From Spirochaetales bacterium (GTDB lineage Bacteria > Spirochaetota > Spirochaetia > SZUA-6): a stretch of 5,800 bases of DNA. The position numbers and the translations under genes were made by a program. The stretch spans positions 1-5,800 of the forward strand of contig QILZ01000042.1 in the NCBI GenBank assembly GCA_003233545.1, written 5' to 3'. Below the pieces are notes generated by a model. That model ran no database searches. It worked only from the letters and a program-made list of their open reading frames with translations, and was not told the DNA's origin. Each line of letters opens with the position of its first letter. The stretch's first letter is position 1. This document shows positions 1 to 5,324 of the stretch, in pieces.

Positions 1-486
1 TTCCGTATTCGATTTAGATAAGAATATATTCTGCATATACACAGAAAGCATTGTGAATAGTTTATTCATTTCCGTATGGAAGCTTTCGTTTCCCTGTAAT
101 GATAGAATTACAGGTACGGATGCAATACCGAATCCTGCAGTTATTACGAATAACCTGTAAAGGGTGCTTAATTTTTGCAGTTTAATATAGTTTATAAGAA
201 ATATGCCGCCTAGAAAAGATATCAGAATAGCAAGCTCGAGGGGGAAGAAAACACCGAATCCCTCTCCTGAACCGGATGTTTTTATTCTTATATATTTAAC
301 CATTGCAATTACAGAGAACGTGGTCAGAAGTGAAGCTATAAAATATTTTTCACCATGCCGTATATAGAGTATCTGAAGCGGTATAAGAAACAGAAATATT
401 CCGAGTGAAAGTTGATATAAAAATATCGATGAAATCGAGAAGAGTGCTGTTTCTATCCAGATACTGTTATATTTTCTTTGCAGCAT
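1..486 (-). CDS. Multi-pass membrane protein, DUF2232/YybS-like (3' end outside window)
   Basis: An open frame of 162 codons starts at ATG 486-484 and runs off the left edge with no stop. The product is strongly hydrophobic. Likely membrane segments are at about residues 12-42 (perhaps two, or one plus a re-entrant part), 46-65, 80-100 and 110-130, joined by short Arg/Lys-rich loops. A stretch around residues 32-48, with Pro-Leu-Gln followed by Arg-His-Gly-Glu-Lys, resembles the 'PL..L..R.G.K' pattern of DUF2232/YybS proteins. In many bacteria these sit between rpsR and rplI, which fits the position just 8 bases after rpsR. Its role is unknown; a link to cell-envelope or division processes is only inferred in the literature. 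The start has an in-frame TAA directly upstream (492-490), so it cannot lie earlier. No Shine-Dalgarno is visible, so translation is probably coupled to rpsR. Family assignment is from pattern only and moderately sure; that it is a real gene is likely. Confidence 0.7.
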   Translation of the reverse strand, partial: MLQRKYNSIWIETALFSISSIFLYQLSLGIFLFLIPLQILYIRHGEKYFIASLLTTFSVIAMVKYIRIKTSGSGEGFGVFFPLELAILISFLGGIFLINYIKLQKLSTLYRLFVITAGFGIASVPVILSLQGNESFHTEMNKLFTMLSVYMQNIFLSKSNTE

Positions 487-494
487 TTTTTATT

Positions 495-797
495 TCATTT
501 TGATGTATAAGGCAGGAAGGCCAGTGCTCTGGCTCGTTTTATTGCTTTTGCAAGCTGCCTCTGATGTTTCGCACATGTTCCTGTTATTCGCCTGGGTAAT
601 ATCTTGCCCATTTCCGTAGTAAATCTTCGCAGTGTAGCGGGATCCTTATAATCTATAGTCGCTTTTTTTGCACAAAATCTACAGATTTTTTTCCGCATAT
701 ACATTCTCTGCCGCGGTCTGGAAGACTGCGAATTGCCGCCTTCACGTGTCCGCGTATCCCTGGAATCATTTTCATATCTATTTGGTCTGTCACTCAT
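495..797 (-). CDS. rpsR: 30S ribosomal protein S18
   Basis: This encodes the small-subunit protein S18, which binds with S6 at the 16S rRNA platform. The 100-residue product has a charged, low-complexity N-terminal tail (residues 1-30, rich in Arg, Asp, Ser and Asn), then the S18 core. The core begins with Lys-Lys-Ile-Cys and includes 'IDYKD' (48-52) and the RNA-binding stretch 'LPRRITGTC' (67-75). Cys39, Cys42, Cys75 and His78 form a C-x2-C...C-x2-H set, so this is the zinc-binding ('C+') form of S18 rather than the cysteine-free form. The tail makes it somewhat longer than the usual 75-90 residues. The start ATG (797-795) is preceded by AGGAGT at 808-803. It is third in the rpsF operon, 43 bases after ssb, and is presumably governed by the rpsF leader through the S6:S18 complex. 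Confidence 0.97.
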   Translation of the reverse strand: MSDRPNRYENDSRDTRTREGGNSQSSRPRQRMYMRKKICRFCAKKATIDYKDPATLRRFTTEMGKILPRRITGTCAKHQRQLAKAIKRARALAFLPYTSK

Positions 798-840
798 AAT
801 TTACTCCTGTTAAAACCTCTATTATCGAATATAATTTTAC

Positions 841-1287
841 TCAGAACGGAATATCATCATCAAAATTATCCGGGAATTCCTTATTGGCAGTACCGGGATT
901 ACCGGGGTCAGCCGGTAATTCGCTGTTTCCGGAAGCATCGGCAGGAGCCGGAGCATTCCCCTTTGAACCTCCCAATAGTTGAATGTTGGATGATACGACT
1001 TCCACTCTGCTCCTCTGTTTGCCGTCCTGTTCCCACCTGTTCTGCTTAAGTTGTCCCTCCACTCCTATTTGTTTGCCCTTTAAGAGGTAGGGCTTTAAAG
1101 ATTCGGCGGTCTTGCCCCAGATAACGATATCGAAGAAATTCACCTCATCTGTCCATTGATCGTTTACTTTCCTTCGCTGATTAACAGCGATCGATACCTT
1201 ACTTACTGCATATCCGCTGTTCGTATATTTTAATTCCGCATCACGGGTTAACCTGCCAACAAGCACCACATGATTTATATCAGCCAT
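841..1287 (-). CDS. ssb: Single-stranded DNA-binding protein
   Basis: SSB coats single-stranded DNA during replication, recombination and repair and recruits partner proteins. The 148-residue product has an OB fold at about residues 1-107, opening with 'NHVVLVGRLTRDAELKYT' and containing 'FFDIVIWGKTAE' (51-62). Trp45, Trp57 and Trp85 are spaced much like the DNA-stacking tryptophans of E. coli SSB. A flexible Gly/Ala/Pro/Asn/Asp linker (about 108-139) leads to the acidic tip 'DDDIPF' (143-148), the conserved docking peptide for PriA, RecO, exonuclease I and others, so the protein is intact. It lies between rpsF (31 bases upstream) and rpsR, the standard arrangement for the housekeeping SSB. 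GGAGGAA at 1301-1295 is a good ribosome-binding site 7 bases before the ATG. Confidence 0.97.
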   Translation of the reverse strand: MADINHVVLVGRLTRDAELKYTNSGYAVSKVSIAVNQRRKVNDQWTDEVNFFDIVIWGKTAESLKPYLLKGKQIGVEGQLKQNRWEQDGKQRSRVEVVSSNIQLLGGSKGNAPAPADASGNSELPADPGNPGTANKEFPDNFDDDIPF

Positions 1288-1318
1288 AATCTGCTTCCTC
1301 CATCACAACGGAATGAGG

Positions 1319-1600
1319 TTAATTGTCTTTTCGGACGAAAAGAACTTTTAGTATCTCTGTTTTTAATTTAATGGATTTTTCTATTGTTTTGATCTTTTCC
1401 GGCATAGCTTCGAATGCAAAGAAGTAATAATGGCCCCTGTCATGCTTTTTAATTTCATATGCCAGACTTCTTTCTCCCATGTCTTCTTCTTTGGTAGCTT
1501 GTGCTCCGGCACCGACTAGCTGCTGTTTAAAAAACTCTCTCCCCTGTTCGAACTGCCCCTCTTCGGTGTTAAATATAATCACCGATTCATATTTCCTCAT
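1319..1600 (-). CDS. rpsF: 30S ribosomal protein S6
   Basis: S6 is the small-subunit platform protein that pairs with S18. I place the start at ATG 1600-1598, giving 93 residues beginning MRKYESVIIFN. This matches the family's usual N-terminus and length, and a perfect TAAGGAGG lies at 1613-1606, five bases upstream. The frame stays open to an ATG at 1696, but that codon lies upstream of the -35 box (1689-1684), so it would not be transcribed, and the extra 32 residues look unlike S6. The ferredoxin-like fold is recognisable from the first strand (KYESVIIFN), the 'GERSLAYEIKKHDRGHYYFFAFEA' strand pair and a C-terminal 'ILKVLFVRK' strand. There is no long glutamate-rich C-terminal tail as in E. 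coli. It heads the operon rpsF-ssb-rpsR-membrane protein, and its Shine-Dalgarno is buried in a leader structure. Confidence 0.96.
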   Translation of the reverse strand: MRKYESVIIFNTEEGQFEQGREFFKQQLVGAGAQATKEEDMGERSLAYEIKKHDRGHYYFFAFEAMPEKIKTIEKSIKLKTEILKVLFVRKDN

Positions 1601-1654
1601 ATTTTCCTCCTTACGGTCAATTTGATCCGCACTGTATATACGGATAAAGAGGGT
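1601..1654 (-). promoter_or_regulatory. S6:S18-type autoregulatory leader of rpsF, sequestering the Shine-Dalgarno
   Basis: Read on the minus strand, the leader CCTCTTTA (1652-1645) can pair over 8 positions, one of them a G-U wobble, with TAAGGAGG (1613-1606), the rpsF Shine-Dalgarno. Inside this stem is a hairpin whose arms TCCGTA (1644-1639) and TGCGGA (1631-1626) pair with one T-G wobble around a 7-base loop. The unpaired stretch on the 3' side (1625-1614) ends in CCG at 1616-1614, next to the stem. A stem plus hairpin flanking a CCG-bearing bulge is the published architecture of the S6:S18-binding leader, which mimics the S18 site on 16S rRNA. Inference: excess S6:S18 stabilises the fold and blocks rpsF translation. 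The expected transcript start (about 1654) falls just before the stem, which supports the model. Folding was done by eye. Confidence 0.8.
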
Positions 1655-1660
1655 ATGAGG

Positions 1661-1689
1661 AAAATAACATAAAGGTTCTGCAATGTCAA
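1661..1689 (-). promoter_or_regulatory. Sigma-70 promoter of the rpsF operon
   Basis: A perfect -35 TTGACA (1689-1684) is followed after exactly 17 bases by -10 TATTTT (1666-1661). Transcription is expected to start near 1654, giving a leader of about 54 bases before the rpsF ATG. The consensus -35 and optimal spacing suit a strongly expressed ribosomal operon. It stands back to back with the plus-strand promoter at 1723-1751; 33 bases separate the two -35 boxes. Confidence 0.85.
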
Positions 1690-1722
1690 GTTTCATTCAG
1701 TTATTGTTTTAAAATGTTTTTG

Positions 1723-1751
1723 TTGAATTCAGGTTTATTAATTCATATGAT
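1723..1751 (+). promoter_or_regulatory. Sigma-70 promoter of the 155-residue gene
   Basis: TTGAAT (1723-1728), a 17-base spacer and TATGAT (1746-1751) make a near-consensus promoter. The expected start is around 1758, giving about 38 bases of leader before the ATG at 1796. The -35 overlaps an 8-base palindrome, TGAATTCA (1724-1731), which may be chance. It is divergent from the rpsF promoter. Confidence 0.75.
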
Positions 1752-1756
1752 ATATA

Positions 1757-1775
1757 AAGAAGGTGTATGAGTTAG
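1757..1775 (+). other. Two-codon upstream ORF with its own Shine-Dalgarno
   Basis: An AAAGAAGG-like ribosome-binding site (about 1756-1763) sits at good distance before ATG AGT TAG (1767-1775), a start-stop minimal ORF. A GTG at 1763 in the frame of the downstream gene also ends at TAA 1784-1786, so it cannot extend that gene. The real start at 1796 has no such site. The upstream ORF may allow re-initiation or act as a brake, or it may be chance in a short leader. Confidence 0.35.
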
Positions 1776-1795
1776 CCGAAAATTAAATTTAAGTA

Positions 1796-2263
1796 ATGAC
1801 AAAACAGATAAACTATGAAGATGATATTTTTTTTCTACTTCTCATTTTAAGGCGGCTTTCCGACGGATTAAAGCTTACCGTAGATTCTGAAATATTTTCA
1901 GCTAAAATAGTCGATGATATCCTGTTCATCGATGAGGCGGTCGATAAGGTTTATGATCTGCTTAAGAATAGTCCTTCGCCGATTAAAAAAGAGGAAAATT
2001 TAAGAAATATACGGAAAGTAAAAAAGTTATTTATTGAATTACTGGACGATATTATTCAGAAAAGGGTATCGATGGCATATTATTTCACCGATATTCTCGA
2101 TAATCTTATAGGAATTCAGAAAAAGCATTCGGAAACAGATGCGGATATAGACGGGCAGCTTTTAAGAATTGCCGGAAAATTACAGGAAGGGCGGCAGATA
2201 GTTTCCGAAGAAGAGTTTAGATTTTTACTTTCCGATGATGAAGATAACGGCAATTTATCTTGA
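1796..2263 (+). CDS. Unrecognised helical, acidic 155-residue protein
   Basis: I do not recognise this protein. It is rich in Leu, Ile, Asp, Glu and Lys and has no signal peptide, cysteine or glycine-rich motif; only residues 11-18 are strongly hydrophobic, too short and too charged at the edges for a clear membrane span. Helices are likely at about 7-25, 33-58, 64-110 (long and amphipathic, possibly coiled coil), 113-133 and 136-145. It ends in an acidic Asp/Glu-rich tail (about 136-151). It is therefore probably a soluble, helical-bundle adaptor or regulatory protein, but that is inference. The ATG at 1796 is the only plausible start: an in-frame TAA lies at 1790-1792 and the next in-frame ATG is about 90 codons in. 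No Shine-Dalgarno precedes it. It has its own divergent promoter opposite the rpsF operon, and its stop lies inside the tRNA promoter, with no terminator between. A clean promoter and codon use like the neighbours argue that it is real. Confidence 0.8.
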   Translation: MTKQINYEDDIFFLLLILRRLSDGLKLTVDSEIFSAKIVDDILFIDEAVDKVYDLLKNSPSPIKKEENLRNIRKVKKLFIELLDDIIQKRVSMAYYFTDILDNLIGIQKKHSETDADIDGQLLRIAGKLQEGRQIVSEEEFRFLLSDDEDNGNLS

Positions 2264-2288
2264 CATTCGACTATTGTTCTGGTAAATT
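2260..2288 (+). promoter_or_regulatory. Sigma-70 promoter of the tRNA-Gln/tRNA-Glu unit
   Basis: A consensus -35 TTGACA (2260-2265), a 17-base spacer and TAAATT (2283-2288) predict a start near 2295, about 9 bases before the mature tRNA-Gln. The TGA stop of the upstream gene (2261-2263) lies inside the -35 box, so the two elements share bases. Confidence 0.8.
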
Positions 2289-2303
2289 CCTTATTCGAAT
2301 TAC

Positions 2304-2375
2304 TTCCCGGTTGTGTAATTGGTAGCACCCAAGACTCTGGATCTTGTCGTGGGGGTTCGAGTCCTCCCCGGGAAG
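2304..2375 (+). tRNA. tRNA-Gln, anticodon CTG
   Basis: A complete 72-base cloverleaf can be drawn. The acceptor TTCCCGG (2304-2310) pairs with CCGGGAA (2368-2374). The D stem is GTGT/GCAC with one wobble, and the D loop carries GG at 2321-2322. The anticodon stem CAAGA/TCTTG holds the loop 2335-2341 with anticodon CTG at 2337-2339, reading CAG. The variable loop has 4 bases, and the T stem GGGGG/CCTCC holds the loop TTCGAGT. The U1-A72 pair and discriminator G73 agree with known tRNA-Gln identity. CCA is not encoded, so it must be added by the nucleotidyltransferase. As C34 reads only CAG, a TTG isoacceptor is expected elsewhere. Confidence 0.95.
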
Positions 2376-2388
2376 CTATTATGGTTTC

Positions 2389-2407
2389 TATCCGCAGTTA
2401 ACGGATA
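2389..2407 (+). other. Hairpin in the spacer between the two tRNAs
   Basis: TATCCG (2389-2394) and CGGATA (2402-2407) form a perfect 6-bp stem with a 7-base loop. No T-run follows on either strand, so it is not an intrinsic terminator. It may mark a processing site in the precursor between tRNA-Gln and tRNA-Glu (inference), or be chance. Confidence 0.4.
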
Positions 2408-2419
2408 AATAAACATTAA

Positions 2420-2490
2420 GGCCCCTTCGTCTATCGGCAGGACAGGAGACTCTCATTCTTCAAAGAGGGGTTCAACTCCCCTAGGGGCTA
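2420..2490 (+). tRNA. tRNA-Glu, anticodon CTC
   Basis: A 71-base cloverleaf. The acceptor GGCCCCT (2420-2426) faces AGGGGCT (2483-2489), with a G1-U72 wobble at the end. The D stem GTCT/GGAC has a 7-base loop containing GG. The anticodon stem GGAGA/TCTTC holds the loop 2450-2456 with anticodon CTC at 2452-2454, reading GAG. The variable loop is AAAG; the T stem AGGGG/CCCCT holds the loop TTCAACT. The discriminator is A (2490) and CCA is not encoded. The 5' part, GGCCCCTTCGTCTA, is typical of bacterial tRNA-Glu. It lies 44 bases after tRNA-Gln with no promoter of its own, so the two are probably co-transcribed. Confidence 0.95.
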
Positions 2491-2520
2491 TTAAAACGGC
2501 TGTCATTTAAACGGCAGCCG
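2491..2520 (-). terminator. Intrinsic terminator of the leuA-cimA operon
   Basis: On the minus strand CGGCTGCC (2520-2513) pairs with GACAGCCG (2504-2497), 8 bp with one wobble around an 8-base loop. TTTTAA (2496-2491) follows. It lies 24 bases after the stop of the BioD-like gene. Read on the plus strand, the same hairpin begins 6 bases after tRNA-Glu but is followed by CTCCTG, not a T-run. There it could at most be a weak terminator or a 3'-trimming boundary for the tRNA. Confidence 0.75.
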
Positions 2521-2544
2521 CTCCTGAATAAAGCTGTACTGCCG

Positions 2545-3717
2545 TTATTTCCTTAAATTAAAGGTATCGAGAAACTTATCGAAATCAAAGTATTCCTCGA
2601 ATAATTTTTCTATTTCCCTGATCTTAACCGTATCAAAAACCTGAATTTTCGTATTTTCAGATATTTTAAGGATTGCATCTTCTGCTTCGGCAGTATCCTG
2701 TCTCAGAAACAGAGCGGGAATTCCGGAATTAATAATAAGTTCTCTCAAGTTCCGGTCGAGAGGATCTGTTCGTCCGCATGTTAAAATAATGCCTCCGATT
2801 CCTGTCCCTGAAGGTTTCTGTCCTGAGTAGTCCACTATTTTCCGAATCTTTTTTCCCGAACCTGCGCTTAAGATTACAAGATCTCTTGGTTCAAGGAAGG
2901 AATCCGGTTTAAGATTTTCAAAGGATGTAAAAATTACCCTTATGGAACCGCATGGGATTTTCCACCTCTTGTTGTTCACATTACCGAGTGCTTCCGAATC
3001 TTTTAACTTACTCCGGAGCATAAGCATGGAAGGTTTAGCCAAAAAGTCAACCTCGGGAATAAATCCGAGAATACGTAAAGGACCCCCGAAAGCTCCGTAT
3101 TTCTTATTGATCAGATCCTCGGTAATGAATTTAGACACTGTATCGATTTTATGAGGAAAAAGTTTGTTAAAAATAATACCTCGGACCTTGCTTTTTTTAT
3201 ACAGAAAGTAGGAGAGATCAACTTCTAACATATCAAGAGCCTTGCCAATGCCCCCTCCGGAAAGAAAAATAATATCGGCATCCATTAGATTGCCTACATC
3301 GGCATTGGAAAGCCCCAGAATTCCTCCGACTCCCGGATGTCCGGAACCTTCTGCAATAATAACTTTTTTGTTTTCAAGTTTTTTTATTGAGTCTAAAATA
3401 TTATCTTCCAGTTTTCGTGTCTCTTCCAATTGGTTATTATGAGAAAGATAATTTTGAGTAAAACCGGAACCGATCCTTACAGGCGAAATCTCCTCGAGTT
3501 TAATATCAGGAATATCCGAAAAAGCATCTATCAGATATGCATCTTTATCTACCCTGGCTCCGTCCGAAAGCGAAACAAGCTCCTGGCCTACCGGTTTAAG
3601 ATACCCGATCAGAGAAGGATCCATGACTTTTCTTAAAAGCGAAAGTATGCCCAGGCTTATGACAGTCTTACCCGCATGCTGCCTGAATCCTGTAATATAT
3701 ACAATTACCGGAGCCAT
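2545..3717 (-). CDS. BioD-like P-loop / DRTGG-domain protein (phosphotransacetylase N-terminal-like)
   Basis: The 390-residue product has the layout of the N-terminal, non-catalytic half of long phosphotransacetylases (COG0857 type): a dethiobiotin-synthetase-like P-loop domain (about 1-225), then a DRTGG-type domain (about 240-360). The catalytic acetyltransferase domain is absent. In the first domain the P-loop is G10-x5-G16-K17-T18, with BioD spacing. Lys41 (in LKPVG), Asp59 (KDAYLI), Glu123 (EGSGHPGVGG) and Asn184 (FNK) sit where BioD has its ATP/Mg-binding Lys37, Asp54, Glu115 and Asn175. The BioD Ser after KPV is Gln45 here, so it is unlikely to make dethiobiotin. The second domain shows 'GGIILTCGRTDP' (308-319) and 'IPALFLRQDT' (333-342); the literal DRTGG string is not seen. 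The start has GGAGGT at 3728-3723. It follows cimA by 31 bases as the last gene of the operon. Probable role: nucleotide-dependent regulator or ligase-like enzyme linked to acetyl-CoA use (inference). Confidence 0.85.
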   Translation of the reverse strand: MAPVIVYITGFRQHAGKTVISLGILSLLRKVMDPSLIGYLKPVGQELVSLSDGARVDKDAYLIDAFSDIPDIKLEEISPVRIGSGFTQNYLSHNNQLEETRKLEDNILDSIKKLENKKVIIAEGSGHPGVGGILGLSNADVGNLMDADIIFLSGGGIGKALDMLEVDLSYFLYKKSKVRGIIFNKLFPHKIDTVSKFITEDLINKKYGAFGGPLRILGFIPEVDFLAKPSMLMLRSKLKDSEALGNVNNKRWKIPCGSIRVIFTSFENLKPDSFLEPRDLVILSAGSGKKIRKIVDYSGQKPSGTGIGGIILTCGRTDPLDRNLRELIINSGIPALFLRQDTAEAEDAILKISENTKIQVFDTVKIREIEKLFEEYFDFDKFLDTFNLRK

Positions 3718-3748
3718 AAAAGACCTCCAATCCGACGATTATCCTGTT

Positions 3749-5314
3749 CTATTTAACGATATAATTATTGTAGTAATATTCCATGCTGTCAACAAGTGCC
3801 TGCCATGATGCTTCCACAATATTACGCGAAACTCCTACCGTATTCCATGAATGTTTTCCGTCACTCGAAGTTATAAAAACTCTTACCTTTGCCTCTGTTG
3901 CGCTTTCCGGATTTAAGACACGTACTCTGTAGTCTGTAAGTTTAATGTTTTCAAGGGAGGGATGAAAAGGCATTAATGCATCCCTGATAGCTTTGTCCAG
4001 TGTTTCAACAGGACCGACACAAACGGCAGCCCCCATTACTTCTTTACCGTTCACTTTAAGGAACAATCTCCCGACGGTCTTTGCCGGGGTATCGCCTGTT
4101 TTGTACGATTCGAGATGATAGTTGTTGAGTTCTAAGAGAGGCGTGTACTTATGCAGGGTTTTTCGTATGATGAGATCGAAAGAGGCTTCTGCAGCTTCGT
4201 ATTCGTAACCTTCGTTCTCCGCATTTTTTAACTGTGTAATAAGTTCTTTAACAATCGGAGATCCTTTATCGAATTCTCCGTATTTTTCAAGTTTTCTTAC
4301 AATGGTGGATTTACCGGCAAGCTCCGAAAGGAGGATTCTTCTCTCATTTCCCACAAGACTTCCGTCTATGTGCTCCATTAAATGTGCCGCTTTATTAAGC
4401 ACATCTACATGCTGGCCTGCCTTATGGCTGAAAGCAGTTTCTCCCACATAAGGCATTCTTCTGTCCGGTATGATATTGGCGGTTTCCGCAACAAATCTGG
4501 ATAGGTTTGTAAGATGCTTCAGGTTTTTACATGCATTAGCCTCATAATTCATTTTCAGGCAGATATTTGGTATTAAAACGCAGAGATTGGCATTTCCCGT
4601 TCTCTCTCCCCAGCCGTTGACGGTTCCCTGAATTTGTACCGCACCTGCCTCGATGGCTGCTAATGAGTTCGCTATGGCAGTGCCCGAGTCGTTATGGAAA
4701 TGTGCACCGAGCGGTTTAAGTTCTTTCTGCGGAAGCCCGGTCATTATTCTTGTAACCTCCGAAGGCAGTGTGCCGCCGTTTGTATCGCAGAGTGCTATAA
4801 CATCGGCACCTGCTTCGGACGCCGTCCGCAATACCTGTACGGCATATTCGGGATCGTCTTTGTATCCGTCAAAAAAATGTTCCGGGTCGAAAAACACTTC
4901 TCTTCCTTCGGCCTTGAGTGTGGTAATGGAATCGTAAATCATTTCGAGGTTTTCCGCATAGGATGTCCGAAGAACATATTTTACATGTTCTTTCCAGGTT
5001 TTGCCTACGACCATAACAGCCGGAGTTTCCGCCTGCAGCAGGGCCTGTACCTGCGGGTCGGACTTAGCTTTTGCTTTAGGTTTACGCGTCGAACCGAAGG
5101 CAACAATACGTGCATGATGAAGTCCGGCTTTTTTAATTTGTTTAAAAAATTCTGTTTCTTTTTCATTTGCGAGGGGGAAGCCGCCCTCTATATAGTCGAT
5201 TTCGAGTTCGTCGAGCTTTTTTGCAATAAGTATCTTTTCTTTCAGAGTATATGTAATGTTGCTTCCCTGCATTCCGTCCCGTAACGTTGTATCATATATG
5301 GTTATACGCTTCAT
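3749..5314 (-). CDS. cimA: (R)-citramalate synthase
   Basis: CimA condenses pyruvate with acetyl-CoA to (R)-citramalate, the first step of the threonine-independent route to 2-oxobutyrate and isoleucine. The 521-residue product has an HMGL-like TIM barrel (about 1-270) with 'YDTTLRDGMQG' (7-17; Arg12 catalytic, Asp13 metal ligand). The HxH metal motif is His205/His207 in 'GAHFHND', and 'GWGERTGNANL' (234-244) is the family signature. A linker follows with 'HKAGQHVDVL' (297-306), and a LeuA-type allosteric domain spans about 375-517, including 'VGPVETLDKAIRDAL' (433-447). Length and the short 'MKRITIYDTTLRDG' start fit the long CimA family, rather than LeuA or homocitrate synthase. The ATG at 5314-5312 lies 10 bases after the leuA stop. 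Its Shine-Dalgarno (AGGGAG, 5326-5321) overlaps that stop, so translation is probably coupled. Feedback by isoleucine is expected from the family, not shown here. Confidence 0.93.
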   Translation of the reverse strand: MKRITIYDTTLRDGMQGSNITYTLKEKILIAKKLDELEIDYIEGGFPLANEKETEFFKQIKKAGLHHARIVAFGSTRKPKAKAKSDPQVQALLQAETPAVMVVGKTWKEHVKYVLRTSYAENLEMIYDSITTLKAEGREVFFDPEHFFDGYKDDPEYAVQVLRTASEAGADVIALCDTNGGTLPSEVTRIMTGLPQKELKPLGAHFHNDSGTAIANSLAAIEAGAVQIQGTVNGWGERTGNANLCVLIPNICLKMNYEANACKNLKHLTNLSRFVAETANIIPDRRMPYVGETAFSHKAGQHVDVLNKAAHLMEHIDGSLVGNERRILLSELAGKSTIVRKLEKYGEFDKGSPIVKELITQLKNAENEGYEYEAAEASFDLIIRKTLHKYTPLLELNNYHLESYKTGDTPAKTVGRLFLKVNGKEVMGAAVCVGPVETLDKAIRDALMPFHPSLENIKLTDYRVRVLNPESATEAKVRVFITSSDGKHSWNTVGVSRNIVEASWQALVDSMEYYYNNYIVK

Positions 5315-5324
5315 TATATGCTCC

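Noticed and set aside
1601..1696. Longer S6 with 32 extra N-terminal residues from the ATG at 1696
   Set aside because: That ATG lies upstream of the -35 box, the added residues do not resemble S6, and ATG 1600 has a perfect Shine-Dalgarno and gives the usual family length.
1724..1731. TGAATTCA palindrome as an operator
   Set aside because: Only 8 bases, in a very AT-rich spacer and unmatched elsewhere in the window; chance is enough to explain it.
2116..2328. Minus-strand frame across the end of the orphan gene and tRNA-Gln
   Set aside because: It overlaps a tRNA gene and a promoter and encodes a Ser-rich shadow peptide.
2389..2407. Possible terminator between the two tRNA genes
   Set aside because: The 6-bp stem has no T-run on either strand, and the second tRNA has no promoter of its own.
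2942..3808. Several 60-70 residue plus-strand frames opposite the BioD-like gene
   Set aside because: They are antisense shadows of a protein with clear domain motifs.
4653..5284. Plus-strand open frames of 94 and 196 residues opposite cimA
   Set aside because: They lie antisense inside a well-conserved gene, have unlikely composition (Phe- and Cys-rich) and show no start-region signals.
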